From Pararhizobium mangrovi (GTDB lineage Bacteria > Pseudomonadota > Alphaproteobacteria > Rhizobiales > Rhizobiaceae), in assembly GCF_006516965.1 (NCBI RefSeq), contig NZ_VHLH01000013.1:53722-117721 (forward strand): a stretch of 64,000 bases of DNA, in the 5' to 3' direction. Below are positions 24,953 through 33,982 of the stretch, piece by piece. The translations under genes were made by a program, and so were the position numbers. The notes below the pieces were generated by a model, which searched no databases, had not been told where the DNA came from, and was given only the letters and a program-made list of their open reading frames with translations. The stretch's first letter is position 1. Every line of letters begins with the position of its first letter.

Positions 24953-25381
24953 ATGTCGACCCTCGGCAGCATTCGCGCTTTCACGAAATTGCCCGTTGCA
25001 CGTTTTGCAGCCGTCGGTGTCGTCACGACGGCGCTCGACTTCCTGCTCTTCACGAGCCTTCACGCCGCATCGCTGCCAACGGCACTCGCGAACACGATCT
25101 CCTACTCCTGCGGCATCGCTGCGAGCTACCACCTCAATCGCAACTGGACCTTCGGCGTGCGCGGCGATCGCGTCCGCGCGCTAAAATTCGTCCTTTCGAC
25201 GCTGACCGGCCTGGTGATCTCGACGTTCCTCGTGACCGCCTTCGTGCGCTTCGCTCCGGCGCCGGTCGCCAAGCTTACGAGCGTCCCCATCGTTTTCGTC
25301 TGGAACTATCTGATTGCACGCAATTGGGTTTTCGCAGGCGCCGATGCGAAGCCGGCAGGGCGGCGGACGCAATGGATGTGA
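24953..25381 (+). CDS. GtrA-family membrane protein
   Basis: 142-aa protein with four predicted spans (about 14-34, 40-58, 75-97, 103-122) and the family stretches FAAVGVVTTALDFLLF and SYSCGIAASYHLNRNWTF. GtrA proteins are thought to flip undecaprenyl-phosphate sugars made by GtrB. It follows the GtrB-like gene directly. The final residues (KPAGRRTQWM) are polar and cytoplasmic. Confidence 0.87.
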   Translation: MSTLGSIRAFTKLPVARFAAVGVVTTALDFLLFTSLHAASLPTALANTISYSCGIAASYHLNRNWTFGVRGDRVRALKFVLSTLTGLVISTFLVTAFVRFAPAPVAKLTSVPIVFVWNYLIARNWVFAGADAKPAGRRTQWM

Positions 25382-25485
25382 CCCCTTCCGACTGGCTCGT
25401 ATTGGCGTCCGAAGAACGGCGACGTCGGGTCGGGTCGCTGGGAAGAGCCTGCTCTGCAGCTCGTTCATAGCGAGAGGATCATCGA

Positions 25486-26583
25486 ATGCGTTTCTTCGTG
25501 ACAGGTTCCGCGGGCTTCATCGGATTCCACGTCGCACGGCGACTGTTGGACGACGGCCACCATGTAACGGGGTACGATGCGCTGACGCCCTATTACGACG
25601 TCACGCTCAAGACGGCGCGGCACGCCCTCCTGGAGAACTCGCGGGGTTTCAAACCCGTCGTCGGGCAACTTGAAGACATGGCCTGCCTCGAGAAGGCGAT
25701 GGAACGGGCCGCTCCGGACGTCGTCATTCATCTCGCCGCGCAGGCCGGCGTGCGATACAGTCTCGAAAACCCCTCGGCCTATGTCAGCGCCAATCTGACG
25801 GGTTCCTTCAACCTGCTCGAAGCCGCACGCAAATGCGGCGTAACCCACCTGCTTCTTGCCTCTACCTCGTCCGTCTACGGTGCCAACGACAGCCTGCCGT
25901 ACTGCGAGGGCGACCATACCGATCATCCGATCACGCTCTACGCAGCGACCAAACGCGGCATGGAGGCCATGTCCCATTCCTATGCCCATCTATGGAAGAT
26001 GCCGACGACGATCCTGCGCTTCTTCACCGTCTACGGGCCGTGGGGACGGCCGGATATGGCCTTGTTCAAGTTCGTCGACGCGATACTCGGCGACAGGCCC
26101 ATAGACGTCTACGGCAACGGACGGATGCGACGCGACTTCACCTATGTCGACGACCTCGTCGAGGCGATCGTCCGGTTGGTCCCATCGGTTCCGGTCGAAG
26201 GCCGGCCGGCCGGAGACGCAACCATCCGCGATACGCTCTCGCCGGTCGCTCCGTGGCGCATCGTCAACATCGCCGGCGGCAAGCCGATCGGCCTGATCGA
26301 CTTCATCGACGCCACCGAGAAGGCGCTCGGTCGAAAGGCCAGGTGCAACTTCCTCGCCATGCAGAAAGGCGACATGGCGGAAACGGCCGCCGATTTCCAG
26401 CTTCTGCGCCACCTTACCGGATACGTGCCCTCGACCCGGTTGGAGCGCGGCATAGAGGCGTTCGTGGACTGGCATCGCGATTATTTCGACCACGGGAACG
26501 CAGGACGATCCGACGGCGATCTCCCGGCAGCCAATCTCCCCTTCAAGCCGAGGGGTTCGAGCGATTCCAGGACCCTGCAATAG
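25486..26583 (+). CDS. UDP-glucuronate 4-epimerase-like NAD-dependent epimerase
   Basis: 365-aa SDR most like LpsL/UDP-GlcA 4-epimerase. NAD motif GSAGFIGFH (7-15), the acidic-sugar type DALTPYYDVTLKTAR after strand 2, AAQAGVRYSLENP, catalytic Tyr152-x3-Lys156 (LYAATKRGMEAM) and TVYGPWGRPDMALFKF. It would provide UDP-galacturonate for the polysaccharide. It lies 104 bp after gtrA; a short C-terminal tail (GDLPAANLPFKPRG) is extra. UDP-GlcA itself would have to come from a UDP-glucose dehydrogenase outside the window. Confidence 0.85.
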   Translation: MRFFVTGSAGFIGFHVARRLLDDGHHVTGYDALTPYYDVTLKTARHALLENSRGFKPVVGQLEDMACLEKAMERAAPDVVIHLAAQAGVRYSLENPSAYVSANLTGSFNLLEAARKCGVTHLLLASTSSVYGANDSLPYCEGDHTDHPITLYAATKRGMEAMSHSYAHLWKMPTTILRFFTVYGPWGRPDMALFKFVDAILGDRPIDVYGNGRMRRDFTYVDDLVEAIVRLVPSVPVEGRPAGDATIRDTLSPVAPWRIVNIAGGKPIGLIDFIDATEKALGRKARCNFLAMQKGDMAETAADFQLLRHLTGYVPSTRLERGIEAFVDWHRDYFDHGNAGRSDGDLPAANLPFKPRGSSDSRTLQ

Positions 26584-26646
26584 GATGATGGGCGATCCTG
26601 CCGGACCACGCCTTCGCGACCCCGATTTCAGTTCGTGGAAATCGAT

Positions 26647-27756
26647 ATGCATGTCATGCACGTCATTACCAACATGATGGGCTGCGGCGGCGCGGAGATG
26701 ATGCTTTCGCGTCTCGTCAGCCATGGCAGCGAGACAGCTACGATCGTCCCCCTGATGGATGTCGCCGAACGGCACCTGCATCTGGAAAGCAGCGGTGCAG
26801 CTACCATACGGCCGTTGAAGGTAAGATCCAGGCTCGGCATGGTTCGCGCGGTCCATACGCTGTCGCGGCTCATCGTTTACGAGCGACCCGACGCCGTGAT
26901 GTGCTGGCTCTACCACGCGATGATCGTCGGACAATGCGCCACTCGGCTCGCTTCGAACACCGTCCCGGTATTCTGGAACGTTCGGCAGTCGCTCGACGAT
27001 CCGGATGCACTTACCTGGAACACCCATGCCGCACTTCGCCTATCGCGTCGTCTGTCGAAGCGTGCCGACGGGATCATCTTCAATTCGTCGCGCGCGCTCG
27101 ACCTGCATCGCGCCTACGGCTTTTCCAACGCCCATATGTCGGTCATTCCCAACGGCTTCGTCCGTGCCCCGGGGAATGTCGTCATCGCCGAGAAGCCCCG
27201 TATCATCGGGATTGCGGGTCGCTTCCACAAACAGAAGGATTACCCGACCTTTTTCGAAGCTGCAGCACGTGTTCACCGCAGCTTCCCGACGGTTCGTTTC
27301 ATCGCGGTCGGCGACGGCATGACGGCGGACAATGCCGCCATACGCGCACTTCTCGACCTGAACGGTTTGCCCATGGAGGTGATAGACCTGAGGGGAAACA
27401 TCACCGACATGGCGTGCTTCTACCGCGAGATCGACGCGCTGGCCCTGTCTTCGCGCACGGAGGGCTTTCCCAATGTCGTCGCCGAGGCCATGAGCTACGG
27501 CAAGCCCGCCATCAGTACGGACGTCGGAGACGCAGCCTTCGTCGTCGGCGATACGGGTTTCATCGTACCCCCCGCCCGCCCGAAGGATCTCGCGAAGGCA
27601 ATGCGGGACCTGCTGGACCTTTCTACCGAACGATACGCGACCCTCAGCACCGCCGCCCGCAAGCGGATCGAGCACCTTTATTCGATCGAGCGCGCCATAC
27701 GTGCCTATCACGACTTCATGTCGCCGCGACCGGTTGCGATAGGTCTGGCGACATGA
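26647..27756 (+). CDS. Family 4 glycosyltransferase
   Basis: 369-aa GT-B enzyme. N-terminal domain begins MHVMHVITNMMGCGGAEMML (acceptor side, GGAE motif); the C-terminal donor domain has GRFHKQKDYPTFFEAA, RTEGFPNVVAEAMSYGKP with the E-x7-E motif, and SIERAIRAYHDF at the end. It transfers one sugar of the repeat unit from a nucleotide donor at the cytoplasmic face. The ATG at 26647 has GTGGAA shortly upstream; a GTG at 26635 would add four residues. Sugar specificity is not readable. Confidence 0.85.
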   Translation: MHVMHVITNMMGCGGAEMMLSRLVSHGSETATIVPLMDVAERHLHLESSGAATIRPLKVRSRLGMVRAVHTLSRLIVYERPDAVMCWLYHAMIVGQCATRLASNTVPVFWNVRQSLDDPDALTWNTHAALRLSRRLSKRADGIIFNSSRALDLHRAYGFSNAHMSVIPNGFVRAPGNVVIAEKPRIIGIAGRFHKQKDYPTFFEAAARVHRSFPTVRFIAVGDGMTADNAAIRALLDLNGLPMEVIDLRGNITDMACFYREIDALALSSRTEGFPNVVAEAMSYGKPAISTDVGDAAFVVGDTGFIVPPARPKDLAKAMRDLLDLSTERYATLSTAARKRIEHLYSIERAIRAYHDFMSPRPVAIGLAT

Positions 27757-27873
27757 CGACCATGGCACTCGAGCGTGCGACCATGTCGGCAGCATTCCGT
27801 CCGGCGTGGCAATCGGAACAGACCCTCTGTCGCGCGGGCCTTTCGATCGTTCTCGTATCGGACATCGATCATC

Positions 27874-28683
27874 ATGTTCTTCGTTCTGTCGAAACTGTTC
27901 TGGAATTTTGCCCAACCTTTGAGCCTGGTATTTTTCCTCGTCCTGCTGAGCTGCGTTTCGGCGTTCCGTCATCGAACTGCGCTGGCCGGCATGGTTTCCC
28001 TTCTGGCCTGCGCGATCCTGTTCATCGGCTGTTACACCAATATCGGCAGCCTGATGCTTCAGCCGTTGGAAAACCGCTTCCACCGGCCGGACAACCCGCA
28101 GAACGTTGTCGGGATCATCGTGCTGGGCGGTGGCAACGACGGCCTCGTGAGCAAGGCGCGGCACGACTACGAGCTCAACGGTGCCGGCGATCGCTTCGTC
28201 GAAGCCTTGCGGCTCGCCATGCTGCATCCGTCGTGGAAGATCATTATTTCCGGCGGCGTCGGCTCTATCGGTTCGGATGAAGAGGGCTCGGCCGTGGCGG
28301 GGAAACGATTCTTTGCAGCATTCGATATCGATCCGTCGAGAATCCTTCTCGACACGAGGTCGCAAAACACCGCGCAGAATGCCGCCTACAGCAAGACGCT
28401 CGTCGAGAATGCGCCGAGCGGCCAATGGCTTCTCGTCACGTCGGCATACCATATGCCTCGGGCCATCGGTGCGTTTCGCGCCGTCGGCGTACCGGTTTTG
28501 CCGTGGCCCGTGGACTATCGCACGGGCGGCGAGGAGAGCCTGCGGATCGAGCTCGCAGGGCCGACCGACAACATTCCCTCGTTCACCCTTGCCGTAAAGG
28601 AATGGATAGGGTTGTTCGCATATCGGCAGAGTGGACGGACGAGCGCTTTCTTCCCGGGCCCCAAGCCCTGCCCGACGTGCTGA
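27874..28683 (+). CDS. YdcF/ElyC-like (DUF218) membrane-anchored protein
   Basis: 269-aa protein with two N-terminal membrane spans (about 10-28 and 33-55) and a periplasmic DUF218 domain: GIIVLGGGNDGLVS, IISGGVGSIGSDEEGSA, DTRSQNTAQNAAYS, LVTSAYHMPRAIGAFRAVG. DUF218 proteins are linked to envelope polysaccharide biogenesis (ElyC), with unknown chemistry. The start at 27874 is the first that places the spans correctly. It lies between two glycosyltransferase genes; only 15 bp separate it from the next. Confidence 0.82.
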   Translation: MFFVLSKLFWNFAQPLSLVFFLVLLSCVSAFRHRTALAGMVSLLACAILFIGCYTNIGSLMLQPLENRFHRPDNPQNVVGIIVLGGGNDGLVSKARHDYELNGAGDRFVEALRLAMLHPSWKIIISGGVGSIGSDEEGSAVAGKRFFAAFDIDPSRILLDTRSQNTAQNAAYSKTLVENAPSGQWLLVTSAYHMPRAIGAFRAVGVPVLPWPVDYRTGGEESLRIELAGPTDNIPSFTLAVKEWIGLFAYRQSGRTSAFFPGPKPCPTC

Positions 28684-28698
28684 GCAGGGAAGTGCGCG

Positions 28699-29832
28699 GT
28701 GCGGATCGGGCTCAACGGAACCTGTTTCGACGCACGTCCCTCGGGGGCGAACCAGCGTTTTCGCGGCCTCTACGGCGCATTGATACGGCAATGCCCCGAT
28801 ATCGAATTCGTCATCTACGAGTCGCGCAACTTCGCCGTGAGCACATGGTTTGCCGACGCTTCGAATGTGATGGTGCGAAAGACCTGCCTGAAAAGCGGCG
28901 TGAAGAGAGGTGCCCTCGGCGCCGGTCGTCACCTTCACGGGATGATCGCCGGGGATCGGCTCGATCTCTATAACGGGTTCAACCTGCCGCTTGTCGACAC
29001 CGCCGACTGTTGCCCCAGCATCCTCACCGTTCACGACCTTCGACGGTTGCAGCCGGAGCGACCGCTGCTTGTCCGTTCCGCCTACGCCCTTTTCCTTCGA
29101 AAGGCCTTCGCCCGCGCGGCATGCATCATCACGGTTTCCCAGGCGATACGAGAGGAGATACTGGCCTTCATGCCGCAGATGCGCGTCGAGGTGGTCTATA
29201 ACGGTGTCGACGCACCAGCATCGATACCGGAAATGCATCGGCCGGACGCCCCGCCAGGAGGCGTCGCAGCGGTGGATCGCGTACCGTTGATCCTGAGTGT
29301 CGGTCATCTGGAGCAGCGAAAGAATTTCCCCGCCCTCGTCGAGGCCGTCGCAAGGCTGCGGCTGGCGAAACGGTCGGTCAAGCTGGCCATCGTCGGACGC
29401 GATAACGGCGCTCGTCACGAATTGCTCGCGGCGATCGCGCGATGTCGCGTAGCGGACGACGTGACGATCTTCGAAAACATCGGAGAAGCCGGACTTCGCG
29501 AACTCTATCGAGCCGCTTCCGTATTCGTCATGCCTTCGACATACGAAGGGTTCGGCATTCCGATCCTCGAAGCGATGGCCGCGGGAACGCCGATGGCCCT
29601 GAGCGCGATACCGGCGTTTACCGAGATAACGCAGTGTCGCGGACGGTACTTCGATCCGAGCGACCCGGCCGACATCTCGCGGGTCGTGGTGCAGATCATC
29701 GACAACCCGTCCGTTCGCAAGGACCTCGTGGACTACGGCTACGCGCGCGTCGGCGATTTCCGTTTCGACGCACTCGCGCGCCAGCTCGAAGCGATCATGC
29801 GGGAAACCGTCCGGATAAGAGGATATCGATGA
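28699..29832 (+). CDS. Family 4 glycosyltransferase (WbaZ/mannosyltransferase-like)
   Basis: 377-aa GT-B enzyme with GTG start (N-terminus MRIGLNGTCFDARPSGANQR). The acceptor domain includes YNGFNLPLVDTADCCPSILT and VHDL, and RAACIITVSQAIREEI. The donor domain has LSVGHLEQRKNFPALVEAVA and PSTYEGFGIPILEAMAAGTP (E-x7-E). This layout is seen in WbaZ/MtfB-type enzymes that add mannose, rhamnose or related sugars. Last gene of the rightward CDP-sugar/GT operon, converging with the DUF4838 gene. Confidence 0.85.
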   Translation: MRIGLNGTCFDARPSGANQRFRGLYGALIRQCPDIEFVIYESRNFAVSTWFADASNVMVRKTCLKSGVKRGALGAGRHLHGMIAGDRLDLYNGFNLPLVDTADCCPSILTVHDLRRLQPERPLLVRSAYALFLRKAFARAACIITVSQAIREEILAFMPQMRVEVVYNGVDAPASIPEMHRPDAPPGGVAAVDRVPLILSVGHLEQRKNFPALVEAVARLRLAKRSVKLAIVGRDNGARHELLAAIARCRVADDVTIFENIGEAGLRELYRAASVFVMPSTYEGFGIPILEAMAAGTPMALSAIPAFTEITQCRGRYFDPSDPADISRVVVQIIDNPSVRKDLVDYGYARVGDFRFDALARQLEAIMRETVRIRGYR

Positions 29833-29917
29833 TCGATACCCGCGAACGATCTCGCCGGAGCCTTTCCGCGCCCTCGTCCGGCGTTCCCCTCTTCGCCAGG
29901 ATGCGTGGCCTGGGCGA

Positions 29918-31864
29918 TCAGAACCAACTCTGCTCTTCGACCCATGCGCAGTGGTTGAAGTTGGAGATCCAGGTCGTCTCGTGCGACCTTCGAAAGGCGA
30001 TCAGCTTCTTGAGCGCATCGCTATCGGGTATGGAAATGCCGATCGCTCCAACCGGTGCCAGCGCCCGGGCCGCCTGCACGCAGAGCCTCGCATGCTCGAG
30101 GCCCAAACGCAGGAACGAGACCCGCTCGGATGCTTCCGCGTCGTCAGCGGCAGCTTGTTCGGCGCTATCCAGAAAATGCTCGGCCGGAGCGAAACAGGTC
30201 TCGGGAAAAACGAGATCCGCCGCTTTCGCAAAACTGCCCCAGCGAGACGCACGGCGTTCCTCGAAGAGCGCATCGATGCTGTCGCGATAGCGCGCAGTGT
30301 ATGTTTCCCAATATGAAAAGTATGCTCTGATGTGATCCGCCGCCGCCCCGAAGCACGAATAGTACTCGTCGAGGATCACGTCGGCAGGGGTCGACGGCCG
30401 GGTTTGCAGGCACATCATCAGATAAAGCGTGGGGCCCTGTGTCGCCCATTGACCGGTGAGGGAATCGAAATCCGTACCGACGAGCCCGTTCAGTGCCGCG
30501 TTCCGGAAATCGTCTGCGAACTGGTGGGCGAAAACGAAGGGCATGCAGTACCCGTCCAAAAAATAGTTCGTGCGCATGAAGATGCGTGCGCCGGTCGCCG
30601 CCCAGCCGTTCCATTGCTGCTTCATCCACGCCTGTTCGGCGCTCGTTCTCGGATAGAACCAGGAGGAAGGACAGAATCCGACAAGGACGTTCTCGTTCAA
30701 TTTTACCGAGGGGCTCGGCGCCGCGAAATAATTGAAATAGGCGTATCCGATAACCGTTGCCTTGGGGTTTTCCCGGGCAGCCACGCGCTGGATCGCCAAC
30801 CAGGAACGGGCATATCGATCGGTGACGACCGGCAGGTCGGCGATCTTCGAACCGGGGGAAACGAAATTCCGGTAATCGGCCGGCTCCGGCCCGTCGAGGG
30901 CGCGACATACGTTACACTGACACAGGCCGGGTATGTCGTTTTCGACCGCATTGACGACGCTTAGGGCACCGGCATAACGGCGAAGATCGGCGCGTTCGAC
31001 GATCTTTCGATGCAGAACCGGGTTGGAGATGCACATGGAATAGCGACCGCCGCGTTTGGTGGGCCCGCGTCGTCCGTCGACAAGCTGGAACCATTCCGGG
31101 TGCGCTTTTCCGTATTTCTTCCACCAGTCGGTGAACGCGTGACCGTAATTCAACCTGTAACGGCGGCCGAGGCGATGGCGACGCATGTAGACGGCCTGCG
31201 CCCGGGAATACGCTTTCTCCGCCGAGGCGGAAAAGCCCAGCTCGGGGTGCGTTTCGCTTTTCATCTTCGCCCCGAAACGGACATGCCGCATCATCAGTTT
31301 CGGAACGCAGATCCGGTCGATCGGATCGATCACCCAGCGGCCTTTCGAAGGAACGAAGGTGCCGAGTTCGCCGGGCCAAAGCCACCGAACGCCGAGATAC
31401 GTTTCCAGCAGTTCATAGACGCCGAAGAGCGTTCCCGCCGACGTGTCCTCGTCCAGCGGATCTCCCCCATGGTCGACACCGGCTATGCACAGATCCTTGC
31501 CGATCGTGCGAATGATGCATCCCTCGGGGGGGCATGCGTCTGTATCGACGCGGTGGTCGATCGCGAACCGCGTACGACCGAGATAGATCATCGGCCGGCT
31601 CGCATCATGCGCATGAAGTACGTCTTCGCCGATGACGACGGCGGAAGACGACGTCGCTTTCCCGAGATGCCAGGCCAGTTCCTTCGCAGCATAGGAAACG
31701 GACGGGAGCCTTTCTTTCGGCACGACGATCGTGGCGGCGACGGCGTCATCGGCGATGATGGTTACGGCGCCGCTCGCACGCGCTTTCCGGCTGCCTGTTG
31801 CGAATGGGATCATGACGCTGGCGGTAAGGAGCCCGAACTGACGTCGCGAGAAGAGCGATTTCAT
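29918..31864 (-). CDS. Tat-exported DUF4838-domain protein (putative glycoside hydrolase)
   Basis: 648-aa protein with a Tat signal peptide (MKSLFSRRQFGLLTASVMI, twin Arg at 7-8) and probable cleavage after ARASG near residue 31. An N-terminal domain (about 35-145; IVVPKERLPSVSYAAKELAWH) resembles alpha-glucuronidase/GH20-type N-domains. A DUF4838 domain follows, with GVYELLETYLGVRWLWPGELG, HPEWFQLVDGRRGPT, NDIPGLCQCNVCRALDG and VIGYAYFNYFAAPS. Family members are mostly uncharacterised and are suspected carbohydrate-active enzymes. It is the last gene of a leftward operon with a glycosyltransferase and two-component genes. A periplasmic glycanase or lyase trimming the exopolysaccharide is a reasonable inference but not shown. 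Confidence 0.75.
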   Translation of the reverse strand: MKSLFSRRQFGLLTASVMIPFATGSRKARASGAVTIIADDAVAATIVVPKERLPSVSYAAKELAWHLGKATSSSAVVIGEDVLHAHDASRPMIYLGRTRFAIDHRVDTDACPPEGCIIRTIGKDLCIAGVDHGGDPLDEDTSAGTLFGVYELLETYLGVRWLWPGELGTFVPSKGRWVIDPIDRICVPKLMMRHVRFGAKMKSETHPELGFSASAEKAYSRAQAVYMRRHRLGRRYRLNYGHAFTDWWKKYGKAHPEWFQLVDGRRGPTKRGGRYSMCISNPVLHRKIVERADLRRYAGALSVVNAVENDIPGLCQCNVCRALDGPEPADYRNFVSPGSKIADLPVVTDRYARSWLAIQRVAARENPKATVIGYAYFNYFAAPSPSVKLNENVLVGFCPSSWFYPRTSAEQAWMKQQWNGWAATGARIFMRTNYFLDGYCMPFVFAHQFADDFRNAALNGLVGTDFDSLTGQWATQGPTLYLMMCLQTRPSTPADVILDEYYSCFGAAADHIRAYFSYWETYTARYRDSIDALFEERRASRWGSFAKAADLVFPETCFAPAEHFLDSAEQAAADDAEASERVSFLRLGLEHARLCVQAARALAPVGAIGISIPDSDALKKLIAFRRSHETTWISNFNHCAWVEEQSWF

Positions 31865-32112
31865 GACTGTCCTTCCGAGCCAACGCACTGGAACCGGCGA
31901 TCGGAAGTTCTTCCGAACTTGCCGGCGCCGGTCGGAGGCAAGGCCCGCCATCCGGTTCGATCGGATGGCGGGCGGCGCGCTGGTTCCAAGGCTGCCTCCA
32001 GCCACCGCGCCACAGGCATCACACAGACGATGTCGAGCGATCTCAAGTCGGGTTAGCCCGTGCTTCGGTATTACCTGACATCACCGGAGCGCAGCACCAT
32101 CGTCGTACTCGC

Positions 32113-33234
32113 TTATCGGATGGCGCCCATTTCGATGACATGCGCAGCCAAGCGCCGATGAATTTCCACCGAACGGGAAATCGCAGCATCCCACTTGTCG
32201 AGCAGAATGGCCGGTGCAAACCGCGCTGCTACCCCCGGACCGGCCGCGGCGAGGCGTTCGCGAAGGGCGTCGTCGGTTGCGAGCCGCTGCAGGGCACGCG
32301 CGAGACCGCCGACATCCTCCGCACCGACGAGAATACCGTCCTTCTCGTCGCTGACGATTTCGGCCGGCCCCCACGGGCAATCGAACGAGATGGTCGCCAT
32401 TCCCGCCGACAGGGCCTCGAGCAGCGCATTGGGGAACCCCTCGAACCGCGAGCTCAGGACATAGATATCGCCCGGGCGAAGCCACCCACCCGGTGACGCC
32501 GAGACGCCCGGCAGTTCGACGCAGTGACGCAGCTGAAGGTGCCCGACGAGTTCTTCCAGCTTGTCGCGTTCCGGCCCTTCGCCGAAGATCGTGAGCGAAA
32601 CCGTATCGAGATCGCTTCGCACGCGGGCGAATGCGTGAAGCAGCAGGTCGAACCCCTTCTGACGGTCGAGACGACCGACCGCTACGATGCGCGGAGGGGT
32701 TCCCGGTTTGCGGACGAACTCTCCCTCTACGGGGAAAACGAGATTGGGTATCGTCACCGAACGGCGCCGCAGGATTTTCGGCAGATCCCGAGCCGCGCTT
32801 TCCGTCTGCATGACGAGGACGGAGGAGCGGCGAAGCGCACCGGCGAAAAGGACGCGCCATACGAGGTTCATGGGCTGGCGCGCCCGGTTGTTGCGTTCCG
32901 AAGCGATGAGGGCATGCGGAAGCCCTGTCGAGGCGAGGCTCGTCAGGACGTTCACCTTCGTCAGAAATGAGACGACCAGATCGGGTTTCAGGATCTGCAG
33001 ACGCCGGCGCAGGGCGAAGAGGCGGCGCAGGGTCATGCCGCTTCGACCGCAAGCAGGGCTCAAGGCCTCGACGGCGATACCCGGATCATACGGGAAGAAC
33101 GAGGCTGAATCGTTCGCGTTGATCGCAAGAACATGGATCTCGTCGCCCTGATCCTGTCGGTGATGGGCGACGATGTTGACGATCTTTTCCGCGCCACCAG
33201 CGCCGAGGCCAGCCACGACAAACGCGATCCTCAT
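32113..33234 (-). CDS. Family 4 glycosyltransferase (PimA/WbnH-like GT-B)
   Basis: 373-aa GT-B enzyme: N-terminus MRIAFVVAGLGAGGAEKIVN, middle LIASERNNRARQPMNLVWRV, donor domain AVGRLDRQKGFDLLLHAFAR, then LSSRFEGFPNALLEALSAGM with E-x7-E, and CPWGPAEIVSDEKDGILV. This last stretch is typical of enzymes that add GalNAc/GlcNAc or related sugars. The start at 33234 has GGAGG 7 nt upstream. It lies 33 bp downstream of the response-regulator gene on the same strand and 248 bp before the DUF4838 gene. Confidence 0.87.
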   Translation of the reverse strand: MRIAFVVAGLGAGGAEKIVNIVAHHRQDQGDEIHVLAINANDSASFFPYDPGIAVEALSPACGRSGMTLRRLFALRRRLQILKPDLVVSFLTKVNVLTSLASTGLPHALIASERNNRARQPMNLVWRVLFAGALRRSSVLVMQTESAARDLPKILRRRSVTIPNLVFPVEGEFVRKPGTPPRIVAVGRLDRQKGFDLLLHAFARVRSDLDTVSLTIFGEGPERDKLEELVGHLQLRHCVELPGVSASPGGWLRPGDIYVLSSRFEGFPNALLEALSAGMATISFDCPWGPAEIVSDEKDGILVGAEDVGGLARALQRLATDDALRERLAAAGPGVAARFAPAILLDKWDAAISRSVEIHRRLAAHVIEMGAIR

Positions 33235-33267
33235 GGTTTCGCCTCCCATGCAACGCGGCGCGGGACG

Positions 33268-33975
33268 TCAATCACCGCCCGGTTCGACGAACTCCCTGTC
33301 CGCATCCTCCAGCGTCTCCTGGTCCACCTCGACGAATTCGAACCAGCCGCTGGTGACGCCGAACCGGACGATCTCCGCCCTCGATCGCAATTGAAGCTTC
33401 TCGGTTGCGCGGGCCTTGTAGGTTTCGATCGACTTGATGCTGACGCGCAGTCGCCAGGCGATCTCCTTGTTGCCATATCCAAGCGCGACCATCCGCAGCA
33501 CGTTTTCCTCGCGCCTCGTCAATTGGCCGGCGGTGCCGTTCTTTCCCTTTGCGTCGGGGTTCGGTTGAAGAACATGGGCACTCGGCGGATCGAGGTAAAC
33601 GCTGCCGATGGCCGCCGAACGCACCGCATTGAGGAGGTTCTGTCCCGCCGATCGCTTCTGGATGAAGCCCTTCGCGCCGAGTTGAAGCGCCTGTTCGACA
33701 TAGGCTCTGCCGTGCAACAGCGTCATCATGACGATCTCGATGCCGGCGTGGTGCTTCAGCATCCATCTGGCAAGTTCGAAGCCGCTCATATCTGGTAGGG
33801 AAACGTCGAGGATGGCGACATCCGGAGAGCATTCGGATGCAAGCGCCATGCCGGCCGCTGCGGTTTCGGCCACGCCGACGCATTCGATATCGTCGGACGT
33901 TTCGAGAAGCGCGCGAACGCCGGCGGCGACGACCGGATGGTCGTCGACGATGATCGCTCGAATGTGGAAGGTCAT
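33268..33975 (-). CDS. NarL/FixJ-type response regulator
   Basis: 235-aa two-component regulator. Receiver domain (about 5-120) with acidic Asp11-Asp12, phospho-acceptor Asp57 (VAILDVSLPD), Thr85 and Lys107 (GFIQKRS); a LuxR-type HTH at about 155-220 (LTRREENVLRMVALGYGNKE, then KSIETYKARATEKL). It starts 7 bp after the histidine-kinase stop, so the two are partners. Probable targets are the flanking polysaccharide operons; the long AT-rich spacer at 34874-35242 is the most likely place for its binding sites. Confidence 0.9.
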   Translation of the reverse strand: MTFHIRAIIVDDHPVVAAGVRALLETSDDIECVGVAETAAAGMALASECSPDVAILDVSLPDMSGFELARWMLKHHAGIEIVMMTLLHGRAYVEQALQLGAKGFIQKRSAGQNLLNAVRSAAIGSVYLDPPSAHVLQPNPDAKGKNGTAGQLTRREENVLRMVALGYGNKEIAWRLRVSIKSIETYKARATEKLQLRSRAEIVRFGVTSGWFEFVEVDQETLEDADREFVEPGGD

Positions 33976-33982
33976 CGCGCCC

